Positions 48,493 through 60,318 of a stretch of DNA of 64,000 nt are shown here, in pieces. The notes beneath the pieces were generated by a model. It saw nothing but the letters and a program-made list of their open reading frames with translations. It searched no databases and was not told the DNA's origin. The stretch is taken from positions 28,497,897-28,561,896 of the forward strand of contig LS997563.1 of assembly GCA_000469685.2 (NCBI GenBank), read 5' to 3'. This DNA comes from Haemonchus contortus. Lineage: Eukaryota; Nematoda; Chromadorea; Rhabditida; Trichostrongylidae. The stretch's first letter is position 1. Each line of letters begins with the position of its first letter. The translations under genes and the position numbers were made by a program.

Positions 48493-50029
48493 ACCCTAAA
48501 CAAATGTTCAATCACGATTGTTGGAACCTCTCTCACGGCGAATCCGGTCATTTCACGTATGGCGAAGTGCCAGAGGAAGGAACATCTCAAATTCTTTGTT
48601 TTAGTGAGTGAGTGTTTTAGTGATTAGGGGCCTAAAAAAACTAATAGGGCCTCAGAAAAACCAAGCTAGTCGCCCTTCCGCTTTAAAAGTTCACAAAGTT
48701 ACACATGCGATTTTTGTCCCAAATAAGATCGGATATATTGACTGGGGAAATAGTATTCTTTTAGGAAAATCACATATGGGTTCTCAATAACAAATCTTAA
48801 CATTAACTTGTATTACAATATCTGTTCAGAGAAAAACTTTTTTTAGAGCTGGAAGAAATCACTGCTCTATGAACGCTTCACTTTCCCCATTTCCCCGTTT
48901 CGATATTTAAACTGATATAAAATTACACTGTTGAGCAGGAGGTGCCCAGAACATCGCGTGGTCTCTTAGGTCAACATATTACCGCATGATACGAGTCAAT
49001 TGTATCATCGTGAAAAACAAATACACGTCACATAATGGACTGATGCCGTATGGAACACTATAAATATTGCACCATAACAATCAAGTAACGAAAATTGGTC
49101 CACAGGGAGAGATGTAGTTGAGGAGAATCCGAACTGACATTTTCATTTAAGCCGCTTAAATTGAAAGTGAAACTTGCGACGAATCTCAACATTTGCACAG
49201 TGTTGCCTCTAACCAGTCCTTGGACACAGGCAACCGCACTAACGTGGTAAAGAAGAAGACATGTGGGCTAACAGACTCTGCTGCATCGTGATGCCCTAGA
49301 TCAAGACTTTCTTACATTATATTACTGCGGCCTTCTATAAAAAGGAAAAATAACGAGAACATGACTGCATAGACCCAGCCCATGCTAGAAAGGCACTGTG
49401 TGAAGGTCTAGGAAGAAGAATGGTGGAGGGATGCAAGCAGAAGAATCCTGACTTTGCTATATTAGATGTCCATACAGATTTCTCACTACATTCGTCCCAG
49501 TGTTAAGTTAACTCCACAGCTACCATTCCCCGATATTCCACAGAAATGTAGAGAGAATGATTGAGGAAGAAGATGAATGCCTCTTTCCATGAAGCCTCCG
49601 AGAGAAAACCAGTATATCCGCTGAACTCTGGCGGCAGACTTTACAATAAACGCCCGCCAAAACACATAACTAGCTCGCCAGTCGGTTAGTCACATGGAAA
49701 ATAGACCAATTTCAACCAACCAAAGATTAATGGTAACCGAATAGCATATACATTTATATCTGGAAAACTGACGGAGAACTGGACGGAAAAAAAGTTCCCC
49801 CAGAGCAAACAATTCGTTCTCCCAAGAAGGTAGACCAATAGTAGAAAAAAGAAAATTTCAGAAACATTCTAATTTTATGCCAATCAAAATTGGTAAATTC
49901 TCGATGAGCACTTCATGATTTTTATAAACGAGCTAGGAACAAATCTAGTTTCATGATCCTACTTAAAAAATTGTAAATAAATCTATGCCACTGATCAATT
50001 CAGCATTTCAATAGCCGTTTGTTCCATAC

Positions 50030-50165
50030 AGTGAATAGCGTGGGCCAACTGATGTAAAAAAGAGTAATTTTGATTCCCCAGACGAATTTGGTACTAGCTA
50101 ATCGAGGCCGTACCGACTAAACTTCCATTGGCGTTACCGGGTATTCGATCTTCGGACCACTTCGT
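50030..50165 (-). mobile_element. tRNA-derived SINE, internal fragment
   Basis: GCGTGGGCCAACTGATGT, CCCCAGACGAATTTGGTAC and a decayed head (GGGTATTCGATCTTCGGACC) mark it. Confidence 0.55.
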
Positions 50166-50704
50166 CGGTGTCGGTGCCAACTGACCTTACCCAAGTCTAC
50201 CTCATGCTCCAAAATACCTCAATAGTAACAATGAATGGAAAATATCATATCATGCAACTGAAGGTTTGAGAAGGAGAACCACGGGTCATCACCAGCTGTA
50301 AACAATAGCCGCACAAGAAACTCATGCCAATCAGATCGCCAAGGAACCTGCTTGTCGGACGATTGTAATGTTTTTTGTCAAAAAGTGGCAACGATTCATC
50401 ACTGTAGGTCCCCTTTTTCAGACACTGGGAAAAAACCCTGGGGAATAATATTATGCACATTTATTTCTGAAGAAAATTGCTGCTCATTTACAATTCAATA
50501 ACAATAATTCATACATTTTACCATGAATAACCAATACCGCCAAGAACGCTCTCGGCGATTTAGTGGCTATTTATCTGAAAATAAGAAAATATAGTCAGCT
50601 TCAGCCATTTCATGCATATGTTTTCCATCCACATTTCTTTCTTCTAGACATTTCATACCTTTGTGCCAGGAAACACCGACGAAACCTCTATATAGGGGTG
50701 CGGT

Positions 50705-50940
50705 GCAGTTGGTTCGAAATTGTCGCGTCGCGGCGAGAGAAGCCGCGCGCGAAGAAATATAGCAGAATGCAGCAGCAAGTAAGAAGTACAGGGGCAAAAG
50801 AACTAAGATTAGAATAACGCCAGAAATAATAATCGCATATCGATTGAGTTGTAAGAAAAACGTTAGAACTGCAATAACGAGGCGTGATGGTTGGCAATTG
50901 CCGTGCGCGGCGAATCGATTACACAAAATGATCCTAAGGC
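50705..50940. mobile_element. TIR element (MITE family X), copy 2
   Basis: It aligns with 752-980 in the same orientation, including the near-identical blocks GCGTCGCGGC, GCCGCGCGCGAA and GCGGCGAATCGATTACA. Its terminal repeats are more decayed than in copy 1. The shared minus-strand frame encodes a hydrophobic stretch (VILILVLLPLYFLLAAAF), which could be mistaken for a membrane exon. Confidence 0.6.
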
Positions 50941-51313
50941 TCGTCTCCCCTCTCCACAGCGTTCTCTTTCCACAAAAAACTTTTTCCTCTATTTCCTATA
51001 CCCTTGAAAGCATTTCAAAAGATAATAAGAAATGCATTGTGAGGTTCAATGAACCTATTATACGTGACATGGTTTCATAGAATCGCACAGAAGGAATCAA
51101 ATTGATTACAAGACCGATCAAAAAGCAAGTAGGCACTCTCCCTCCATTCGTCTTGGGTACCACACAAATCTCTGAACGAAGGACTCAACTCACCAATCGT
51201 GTAGAGAATGACTGGCGGTCTCACTACCTTACTGCACTGTGGCCAAACACCGGAGAAAATTGGGTCACCAACTCCAGCCCAATTCGGTAAAACTCCCATA
51301 ACTTTCCAAGCGG

Positions 51314-51707
51314 ATCAGAAATCGAGCCTGCTCAGAATTTTTTCCTGAGTCATATGACCATGAATTCCCTCATTCGAAATCAATGCGCCATAAATCCTTC
51401 CATGAAATTGCAACGAACTCATTCTTGAATTGGGTCATACTTCAAGCCTGAATGTCTTTGCCAGCGGCACAATTGACCATTAAAAGTGCATTGATTCCCC
51501 TTTCTCCCAATGCAATCAAAGGGGAATCAATGCACTTTTAATGGTCAATTGTGCCGCTGGCAAAGACATTCAGGCTTGAAGTATGACCCAATTCAAGAAT
51601 GAGTTCGTTGCAATTTCATGGAAGGATTTATGGCGCATTGATTTCGAATGAGGGAATTCATGGTCATATGACTCAGGAAAAAATTCTGAGCAGGCTCGAT
51701 TTCTGAT
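51314..51707. repeat. Perfect inverted repeat: two 190-bp arms, 14-bp spacer
   Basis: Bases 51314-51503 and 51518-51707 are exact reverse complements over all 190 positions. The loop is 51504-51517 (CTCCCAATGCAATC). No open frame is conserved across it. A transcript through it would fold into one long perfect hairpin. The complete identity means either a very young inverted duplication, a foldback element, or an assembly/read fold-back artefact. Confidence 0.96.
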
Positions 51708-53361
51708 TTTCTTTCTGATTTTCTAAGTGCAATCTAGATTAATGTTACAGTCAGGAGAAAGAATGGGATGGGCATTTATTGTCAGGGCGCAATTTTCTTG
51801 TGCCCATGAGTGAGTCATGCCCGTGACGTGCCTCCCGCATTATTTGCCTGGAAAACGTCATGAAAGGCCCGAGCTGCCGCGTATTATGCGGTCATACGTG
51901 AAAAATTCGAGACCTCGCCCAAAGGTATGGGTATGCCAGACTATGGTCGAGCTTCCCCAACCCCTTCTGTGTACAACACAGGTACGCGAAAAAAAAAAAC
52001 TTACCGAGAAATGTAACCCAAGCAACTGGTAGGCTGAGGTAATGACCTACTTGGAAGCAGATGGAAGCAGAAGAAGTAGCTGCACAATGGGAATGTACGG
52101 CATTTAGGGAACCTGCTCAGGTGTCCGTTCAAAGCCTGACATTCTTACTCAGAAGTCTTGTAATAGCTCACGTGAGTTGCGTAATGATCTAGTCAATTGG
52201 CATGACCGGAAGAAAATTTGGCCGATCCTGCACGACCAGTGTACATGCTGTAGCTCTAGTCACAGCGGAAAGACCTCAGTCATCATTCCTTCGAGAAAAA
52301 GGGAGCCCAGACAGCTATTGCACTTGCACGTATGTACACCGAAACTATGATCGAGTATGTGAACCTACACTCACAAACGAAGGGCACGAGCGCAGTGTGA
52401 TACATAGTTTTTTCGATCAGTGAACAACCGTTTGGACGGAAAATTCTTGAGCTCTTCAGCCATTCCTAATGATCATACGGTAGTGAGTTGAAGACCTCGA
52501 TTCTCATTAACAAGAAAATCTGACCAAAAATGGAAACTCTTGAAAGCTGGTTGATTCCCCATTTCACAAAGCTGGTTTCCTGCCCGTGCACCTTGGGAGG
52601 GCAAAGCTGGCTTGAAATCGTTACTCCAACTCTCCACTACCAAGTGGGATAAACATCTAGAATCTCTTTCCGGTCGATAATTTTAATGAATTTCTGAACT
52701 CCATATAGATATGGAGCAGCGAAATAAACCTGCTAAGATGATTCCCATTGAAGACCTCCCCTATTTCAGCAGAAAATTGTGCTCCAACCAATGAAAATCA
52801 TTGAGGAAGCATGCTTGAATGTTCATGGAAGAATATTTCGTGAGGAAGAGAGCAGAATCGACCCGAAAAAACGGCGTGAAAGCCAGCTGATGTAACCAAT
52901 TACACCACGGGCATTTTGCTGCACAGCTGTTCTGACAGGATAAAAAGCAAGCAGACCGTCATCAACGAAATCTGGTCTGAATTTGCGCTGGCGGAAAATC
53001 AGGCGTACACGTCAATCGCTCTTGAATACACCCACGTAAGCATCTCCCCAAGGCAAGCATGAGCGGGAGAAAATTAAAGAATGAGAAAAGGAGTATTCCC
53101 AAATAGGATACTCCAAAAAGTCAGTTGATATCAAGAGCTAGTGAAATGAAAGTTTTTCATAATTAAAACTCATGTAACTTGGTTGATTTTCCCTTTTCAA
53201 AACTGCCCTCGTGCTTATTCCTGAAAAAATCAGTGCCCGGTTGTACCTAATCTTACCACTCTCCACCACCAACTGAGACCGAAATCAAGCATTGTTTTCG
53301 ATCAGTAATTCCAAAGAATTTCTCAATAATTGTCGGCATCGGAGCCAAACTGTCCCCCAAA

Positions 53362-53399
53362 ACGGACCTAACGGACCAAAACGGACCTAACGGACCCAA
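53362..53399. repeat. Short tandem repeat, two 19-bp units
   Basis: ACGGACCTAACGGACCAAA is followed by a second near-identical unit. Each unit itself contains the CGGACC motif twice. Confidence 0.7.
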
Positions 53400-54343
53400 A
53401 CTAATAACATACCAATTTTTGAACTCCACTTTCGAACTGTCACGTAAATCCTTTTGATCAAACTCAATTACACTTCCATCAAGTGACCCCGAGTGACAAA
53501 TGACAAATTATCTTCTGAGGCCCAACTGGAACATAATTCTAGAGCCAGCAAGTATTCCGCCATCGAAAATAGACTTTCTATCAATTACTTTACCGTGCTG
53601 TATGATGTGCTGTAAAGGGTCAAAGAGCCGAAAACCTGTCCATGATGTCATCTATCAGTACCGTTTACCATCATAACCCTAAGAAAATATGACATGAGAA
53701 AAGGTCTTGGAGTGGGAGAAATGAAGTCGTCGGAAAATTCAATACAGTAATACAGGGCTAGACTATAATTTTTGCGTATTAGAAAACGACAACTGGCTCC
53801 ACAAATGAAGAGCGGGGTATTTTCCCACGCAAAAAAGGAAGAAACATCGATCTAATTGAATTTCCGAATATCTTCACTTGGCATTTCATCACTGCTCTGT
53901 TCTTGCTATGGTTACACAATTACACCAGACAACAACTATGCAAATAAACTCCAGCGACTGGAAAATTGCCATTTTGGTGTATCACCGGCAGTATTGTAGC
54001 ATCCAGCATTCTAAGACAAATGAGTCCAGGCATCCCGGTATTTTTTTTTCGGAGTCATGGATCCCACTTAAAAGAGCACATTTCAAACTGAGCTGGTCAG
54101 TTTTTAAGAGGGAAACTTCAAAATCAATAATTTCGTCGCAGGAGTTTCCCCGCATCGTAATAATTATGTAGATTCGGTAGAAAACTAACTTGACTGCTAA
54201 GCGGTTTAAAAAAAAAATTATAAAGAAAATTTATCTGTATTGAGACTCATATATTTTCAAAAAGTCATCGTAAAACCCATCTGGATAGGAATTCATGCGG
54301 ACAACGAATGAGAAAAAGACCGAACAGAACTCAAACCACTCAC

Positions 54344-57087
54344 CCACCACCTGCCATCCCGGTGTTCTTGTCCAGCAGCTAAGGCCAACAAAGAACCATC
54401 GACAGAAAATCGAACATCATTAATGAATCCCGGCTGGAAAATAAATCTGGCTGTTTATTTAGTACGGAACTATTGACAAGAGGCAAAGCACGACAACTGA
54501 AGTAGAAGAAACTGGTAGGGAACACTCCGACGGGTAAGTGTAGCAGCACAATAGAGACGAGGGGTCATTTATAATAGAAACCGGCTTTCTGCAGAAACAT
54601 AGAGCATTGCAAGTGAACTGGGAGCAGATGCATGAGATGGGAGGAACCAGAGAGATGGGATTCCAGCTTTCGAATGAACTCTGGAGAGAGGGCGTATTCC
54701 GCAGAACTTTGGCCATTATTACTTTACAGTATCATGAGTCGCGCAGTAAATATAATTAGCAAAAAAAAAAGCCGAAAATCAAAGCATCCGAACGGCTCTT
54801 GGTGGTGACAGGAGAATGAGCTTTGCCATTTGCCCAGATGTTTTTCAATGCATTCCAGCTGCCAAGCATTTCAGTTTTCTCTGCTCAATCATTGGTATGA
54901 CTACATGAGAAACAAAACTTTTGCCTATCATAACGATAACAATCTTTCCCTAGAACATTCTCCCATAATCTTTCAACGCCTCCGTTTTATCTGGGAAGAA
55001 TCAAGTAGACTTACCACTTCGTAAGCAAACACTTGTGAGACGCTTTTGAAGTCGGCAGCAATTTTCCAGAGCTTCAACTCTCCATCATCAGAACCGGTTG
55101 CAACCAAATCTGAAGGCAGCAGCTGTGTTAGACGAGCAAATGGCGAAATACGAAGTCTGCTGGATAAATCGGTTAAGCGCTGTGCCACTTAAGGATCTCT
55201 TCAACGAACGCCCTTCAATATTTCGTTAACTTTCGGACGGAGGGGAAAACGTTCCAAAGCCACTTGAGCCTGCCAAAATGTCCCTCGAACGGGCATGACA
55301 AAGTACGATCAAGTAGATTTTACAAAAAAAAATAACTCGCTTTTAAGTTTTGGATCTCAAACCCCGGTTAAGATGTGTACCAGCTTATTAATCATAGCAG
55401 ACCCAAAAATGCCCAACTGCATTTTGCACAGCCCGTTGAAGTGACTTTCATAGAAGCCCCAGGCTACCGTAACCCCCTTTTTGTGGAAATCGTTGTGGGA
55501 TTTACTAAAGCTTTCCAGAGATCATTTTACTTCGCTAGTTTTTTTTTATTTAGAGCATCGTTTTCCAATATTTATCGTAACAACTACAAATCAATCCATT
55601 TCCCTATCTTTCGGGCCGATATGACGATGAATTTGATTATGACTTGTTGTTTTTGTCTCTGCGCGAACTATTTTCGACACTCCAAATAAATAAATAAATA
55701 AACAAGACCGAATCCAAAGCTTGCAAATTGAGATCTTAAGATTACGGGAAACTGGGTATGTAAGCAATTAGGAAGGATACAATCCCATTAAAATAGCGCC
55801 GACAAAAGCAAGTCGTCAAACAACACGAGTGCGGCAAGGCGACGAAAGGCGAAATGCGCTCATATCAAGATTCTAAATCTATCAGAACAAGTTTCGCTGT
55901 CATACAAGCAAGTGGAACAGCTTTCGCAATTTCCCATTCTGATGAGTTCATATGGAATCGGGGGCCAAAGAGAAAAACCCACTGTTATCGACAAAAGTTC
56001 TTGCCAATTCTCAGAATGCAGAAATTTAGTGCAACAATAAACTCGTTTTACCATTCCCTAGCTCTCTAGACGGACGAGTGCGGACATTAGTTTGGGTGCG
56101 AAATTTCGGATGGTAACAAACAAATAACAAACATTTGTTATTGAGCTTTACTCTAACCTTGACATAACTCGATAAATCAATTTCACTTATGATCATCAAT
56201 CCCAAGAAATGAAAGGAATGAACAAGTATGCATGAATAGAAGGAAGTTGAAGAAATAAATGCAAACAAAAGAATTTTAGTGGTAAGAAATCGAAATTTGT
56301 TCATTAAACTGCCAAAGGAACCGGCTCCTTTACAAGTGGGTGCCTGCAGTATGAAACTTAAGCTTCGTCAAAGCAACATCTAAAATACTCCTGAAAAAGG
56401 TTCCCCTCATATTCCGGGCAGAAACAGATTACGTCCCCATGCAAGGATAAACATATTCTGCTTCAACAAGCGGGACCTATTTTATGGCAGAACTTTAACA
56501 GTTGTTGGTTTCACCGAGGGCGTATAAATTTTATGAGAAATGCTTCAAAAGTACCGTATACCAAACAATTTTCCCCCTATAGGTGCGATTAATGATCAGC
56601 TCGTCACTCAAACTATATCTGAGCAAGTACAGAAGATGGCAACGCGGAAACGCGGAACCCAATTACGATCACAGTAGACAATAAACACACTCTTGAATAG
56701 TGAAATTACACAAACTCGAAATGAACACTGAGAGGATAGACTCAGTCAATCAATTTGTAAACTCTAACTTATCCTTATAAGGAATCCCCCCCCCCCCCCT
56801 TGCTCCAATTCCGAACTAATACTTGAATATGATTTTATTGGGCCTAAGTGTGTTGCGAAAAAACGCAAAGGGCATTTTGGAAGGACACTTCATGTTTTGG
56901 ACCATTCGTTTGAAGATTTCTTCGCGATTTTTCCCCCAATCTTCAAGTGAATCCTGTAAACTCACCGGAGAACGGCACAGCTGAGATGCAGACCACCCAT
57001 CGTGGATCTCCAGGAGCTCGTTGACCGTGAATTAACGGTCGTACCACCAGCGGTTTCTTCTTCCATATTGACCATACGCACAAAGAA
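54344..57087 (-). CDS. RRP9: RRP9 / U3-55K, WD40 component of U3 snoRNP (partial, three exons)
   Basis: Three consecutive exons with matching phase: 57087-56966, 55109-55015 and 54433-54344. They encode LCVWSIWKKKPLVVR and RWVVCISAVPF; then DLVATGSDDGELKLWK with DFKSVSQVF; then PGFINDVRFSVDGSLL and GQEHRDGRWW. The last motif, GQEHR-x-GRWW after a GF(I/V)N strand, is diagnostic of the C-terminal propeller blade of Rrp9/U3-55K, and the order matches the human protein. The protein binds the U3 snoRNA box B/C motif in the nucleolus and serves in 18S rRNA processing. Acceptors TTTTCAG, CTTCAG, TTCCAG; donors GTGAG, GTAAG, GTGAG. Only about 100 residues are seen; the N-terminal blades should lie to the right, and the short C-terminal exon (usually about 20 residues after GRWW) was not found. 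Confidence 0.85.
55684..55702. repeat. (AAAT)n microsatellite
   Basis: Four to five AATA units within the RRP9 intron between exons 57087-56966 and 55109-55015. Confidence 0.85.
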
Positions 57088-59512
57088 CTGAAAAGGAAGC
57101 TTATCATAGAAGATGTCTCAAGGAGACAATGTCATTTGATTGAACAAGAGATAAACGTTTGCCAAAAACGCGAAAGTAGAGAGCTATTGATTTCAAGTGC
57201 CTGGACGTTAAAAACTGAGGATATTAATGAAGAACTGGACTGTTGCTTCCGGAAAGTGATTGGAAATATATTCCAAGAAAGCACAAGCTATCTACAACTC
57301 TGAGAACTAGAGATAGAAGCGGTGCAAAGGATCAAGTGTGATCAGCGGAACCATTCTCTGTAGCCAGTCACATACTGGCAGCCTCATAGCCAAGGAAGAC
57401 TTTGCTAACGAACAGAAACCGTCTTACCATATGTTTTCTGCCGCTCCAAAAATGTTTGGAAAAGGATTAACTGATAATTAAAATAAAAAATCCAAAAAAC
57501 TACTACTATCAGGAAGAATCTACAAACAATAGCAAACCAGAAACAGAAAATATGTTTGTGCTCTAAATCACAACAAAATAACAAAAGTTCTGTCTTCAAA
57601 TGCTTTTGTAGCTACAAACATCACTTTTTGCTTAATTTTCATAAAAAAAACTCTAATTAAATCGCAAACTACGACGATCGGTCTTTTTTTTACGATCATG
57701 AAATGATTGTGAAAAATAAGAGGCCAGCATGTTTCAGGCAGAATTATTCAACAATGAATCACCATTTTTGCAGCCACTTGCCTGTAAGCCTGTAAGCTTG
57801 CCGACACGTCAACCCGGCCCTAATTAGTGACTGTGCTGAAGAAGCCTTAACCACAACAGGATAGGGGACGAACCACTGCTACTTGGCAAATTTAAAGGCT
57901 CATTCCACGATAAAGTTGGTGTCTAAGATTTCCCCCAAGGTTACCCAGAAGGGTGGGTGTCTCTGCCATATGAGACACTCACTCCGAACTCCCAAGTCAA
58001 CCTACAAGATGTCGCTAAAGGAAAGTGTATAGACTCTTTAATGCGCCTAACTCGAGGCGCCTAACCAAACGAACATAGTGGGCCATATAAAAGCAGCATA
58101 ATAGTGCCTTTAAACAAGAATGATTTCAAAAGATGTAAAGCGATACAAGGGGAAGTAGGAGTTAAAAATGTTCCATGAAGTCCTATAAGGCTAATTTCAT
58201 GGAAGCTGATTAGATGTGATTACTCGTTCTCTCCCTCTACAACAGGTACAATCTCAACTCAAAAGAAGCTACACCAAGCGATCGTATCTGAAGGAGAGTG
58301 TTACCAGTGAGGAGCACACGAACACTGAGGTAAAGAGCTCGCGGAAAGTGTAGGAGAATTAGAGGAAAGGGAGGGTAGGACTAGTTCAGAAGCATGTGTT
58401 TAAGAGTATTTGGACATGGCTAATTCAGTTTCTATCTCAAGTTAAGCAGAATCTTGGAACAATGTCGCAGCATGGCTTCTGCAAAGACTGCAAAGCAATG
58501 GAGGATAGGGACGGAGACGATTTGAGGGATTTCAAGATGTAGGTCAGGTAAGTGGGTTATGAAAGGGGTTGAACAGAATGGCGAAAATAAAGTTCCTCCC
58601 GAACGTCCTCAATCTTTCGGCGATCGCAATTGTTTTAAGAATTGAGAGCAGCTAAACGTAGAGAAAAATTCAGAAAATGTCCAGTATGAGGAAGGATGAA
58701 AGTCCAAATCGTCGTGGTCGCTTTTGAATCCTTCTTTGTCAGGATGAAATGACCACACAAAATTCTCCAAGTCACTGGATTTGAATGAATTTAAAAAAAA
58801 ACAGGTAGCTAAACTTCCAAGGAAACGCAATATTGAGAACCCTAACTTTCAAATCTCTACATGATTAACTTATCGAACCGTCCTAAACTTCAGATGATAC
58901 CGAAGAGGACCAATGTCATCGTTTATACTTACCTTGCATTACAAACCCACCACAATGGCAAACACTTACTGTTGGGCCAATCTGATGTTCTTGAAACGAT
59001 TTTTAAACTGAATTTCTCAAAATACAGTTTTACAGGCACTCATCGCTGTAACGGTAAAATGTAATAATAAAGTATATAAAATACAAAAAATATCAACTGT
59101 CAGAAATCAGGCGAATATCAGGAGAACAGCAACGATCCCGTGGACCCGAAATATTTTCCGATATGGCACTAAAAGGGTGAATCAAGGGAATGACATCAAA
59201 CTTCTCGCAGTGACACCTATCCATGTAAGATCTTCACGCACTATTTCCCTACAAGTTGAATGAATCATAAATGTGAGAGGTCCACACGAGCGATCGCTCT
59301 TACGATGCCATAAATATGGCAGGTTCGATTGGGATGGGTTTGCATAAATATCAAAAATGCAAAGGCTGTGGGTCATATTTACAATACTGCAACAGGAAGT
59401 AAACAACAAAAAGGAAGTGAACAATAAGCGTGAAAATAAGTAAACACGGTAGGTTAGCCAAAACACTCTAACAGCCTCCATTTGTAAGTAACAAATTTGT
59501 AGGTAACAAAAA
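57088..59512. other. No supported feature upstream of the RRP9 exons
   Basis: A/T-rich DNA. The earlier WD40 blades of RRP9 should lie on the minus strand here or further right, but no blade motif was recognised. Confidence 0.4.
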
Positions 59513-59914
59513 ATGAGAGGCACTTACAATGTAGAGGTTACGTTAAATCTTTTCGACCTCGACCTTAATTCTGAAAGCCCGGATTTGCGCATGGCTTTTT
59601 TCCTAATTACGGTTCGACAGGCCGATGAACCTCAACAACATGGAATGCCCACTCATCTAGAACTCGGGGTGTCTAAACCTGCAAATTCTAAGGAAAGGCT
59701 AGAAATTCAGCTATCAGAGTAAGTTTACTACTGCTCTTATCAGAATGCAAAATCATTTTGTTGCTAGGATACGTATTTTGATAACAGGGCTGTTCTGGAG
59801 GAAGAAGAAAAACAACAACGTAAAAGATCTATCGATAAGCGCACACCAATTTCAAATTGTGCCATATTTTCTTACTGCGATGTGATTTGGTTACTTATTT
59901 TGAGCTATTTTTAG
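59513..59914 (+). CDS. Small two-exon gene of unknown function, possible C-terminal membrane anchor
   Basis: Exon 1 (59513-59718) starts at an ATG ten bases after a TTTGTAG acceptor, with an in-frame TAA just upstream, and ends at a good GTAAGT donor. Exon 2 (59788-59914) follows an ATAACAG acceptor, joins in phase (GA + G, Glu) and ends in TAG, for 110 residues in all. The protein begins MRGTYNVEVTLNLFDLDLN, has a short charged helix (VLEEEEKQQRKR), and ends with a moderately hydrophobic CDVIWLLILSYF. No family recognised. It could be a real tail-anchored protein, an exon pair of a longer gene, or an eroded element ORF. It is the only plus-strand model with a matched start, donor, acceptor and stop. 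Confidence 0.38.
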
Positions 59915-60034
59915 GTATACATCTAGTAGTTATCAAGTAATCAATCATTGATGTCCATGATCACACATTTCTGGACCGTACCATAGCAATTCGCCAAACC
60001 ATAGCATAAATGGAGGATGAAAGGATGAAGTCAT

Positions 60035-60318
60035 GGGAAGTCAAACAATCTCGTCTGTGGGATGCGCCCACGCCATCCACCTCCATTCAGAATCGTAGTG
60101 GCATATTGAATGCTTATGTGGCCTATTCAATGACTTGCGCTAGCCAGCCGACGTACAAGTCAGGGCTATTATCCTCCCAGACGAGTCTGATACCAATTAA
60201 CCGACGCCGGAGGGAAGGAAGTCTCGTTTGGTCCAGATGGAGATCGATCCGGGATTCGAACCCGTGAAAAAGCGTGTAAGATAGTGCGAATCTTTCCACT
60301 AATCACCTCCGCCCAGCA
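60035..60318 (-). mobile_element. tRNA-derived SINE, near full length
   Basis: CTCGTCTGTGGGATGCGCCC, CCTCCATTCAGAATCG, TTATCCTCCCAGACGAGTC and a head with CGGGATTCGAACCCGTG, ending CACCTCCGCCC. It lies 120 bp past the small plus-strand gene. Confidence 0.85.

Larger units (their letters stand above)
46859..54343. other. Intergenic/intronic DNA between Rab11-FIP copy B and RRP9 exons
   Basis: It begins with a GC-rich stretch upstream of the Rab11-FIP start, then holds the C20 tract, a SINE fragment, TIR element X copy 2 and the perfect hairpin. Segments at about 52541-52700 and 53160-53330 look like diverged direct repeats. The last RRP9 exon should be in this interval but was not identified. 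Confidence 0.45.

Noticed and set aside
50567..50926. Minus-strand 119-codon frame with a transmembrane-like segment
   Set aside because: The hydrophobic part coincides with TIR element X and is shared with the copy at 752-980, while the flanks are unrelated; better explained as repeat sequence.
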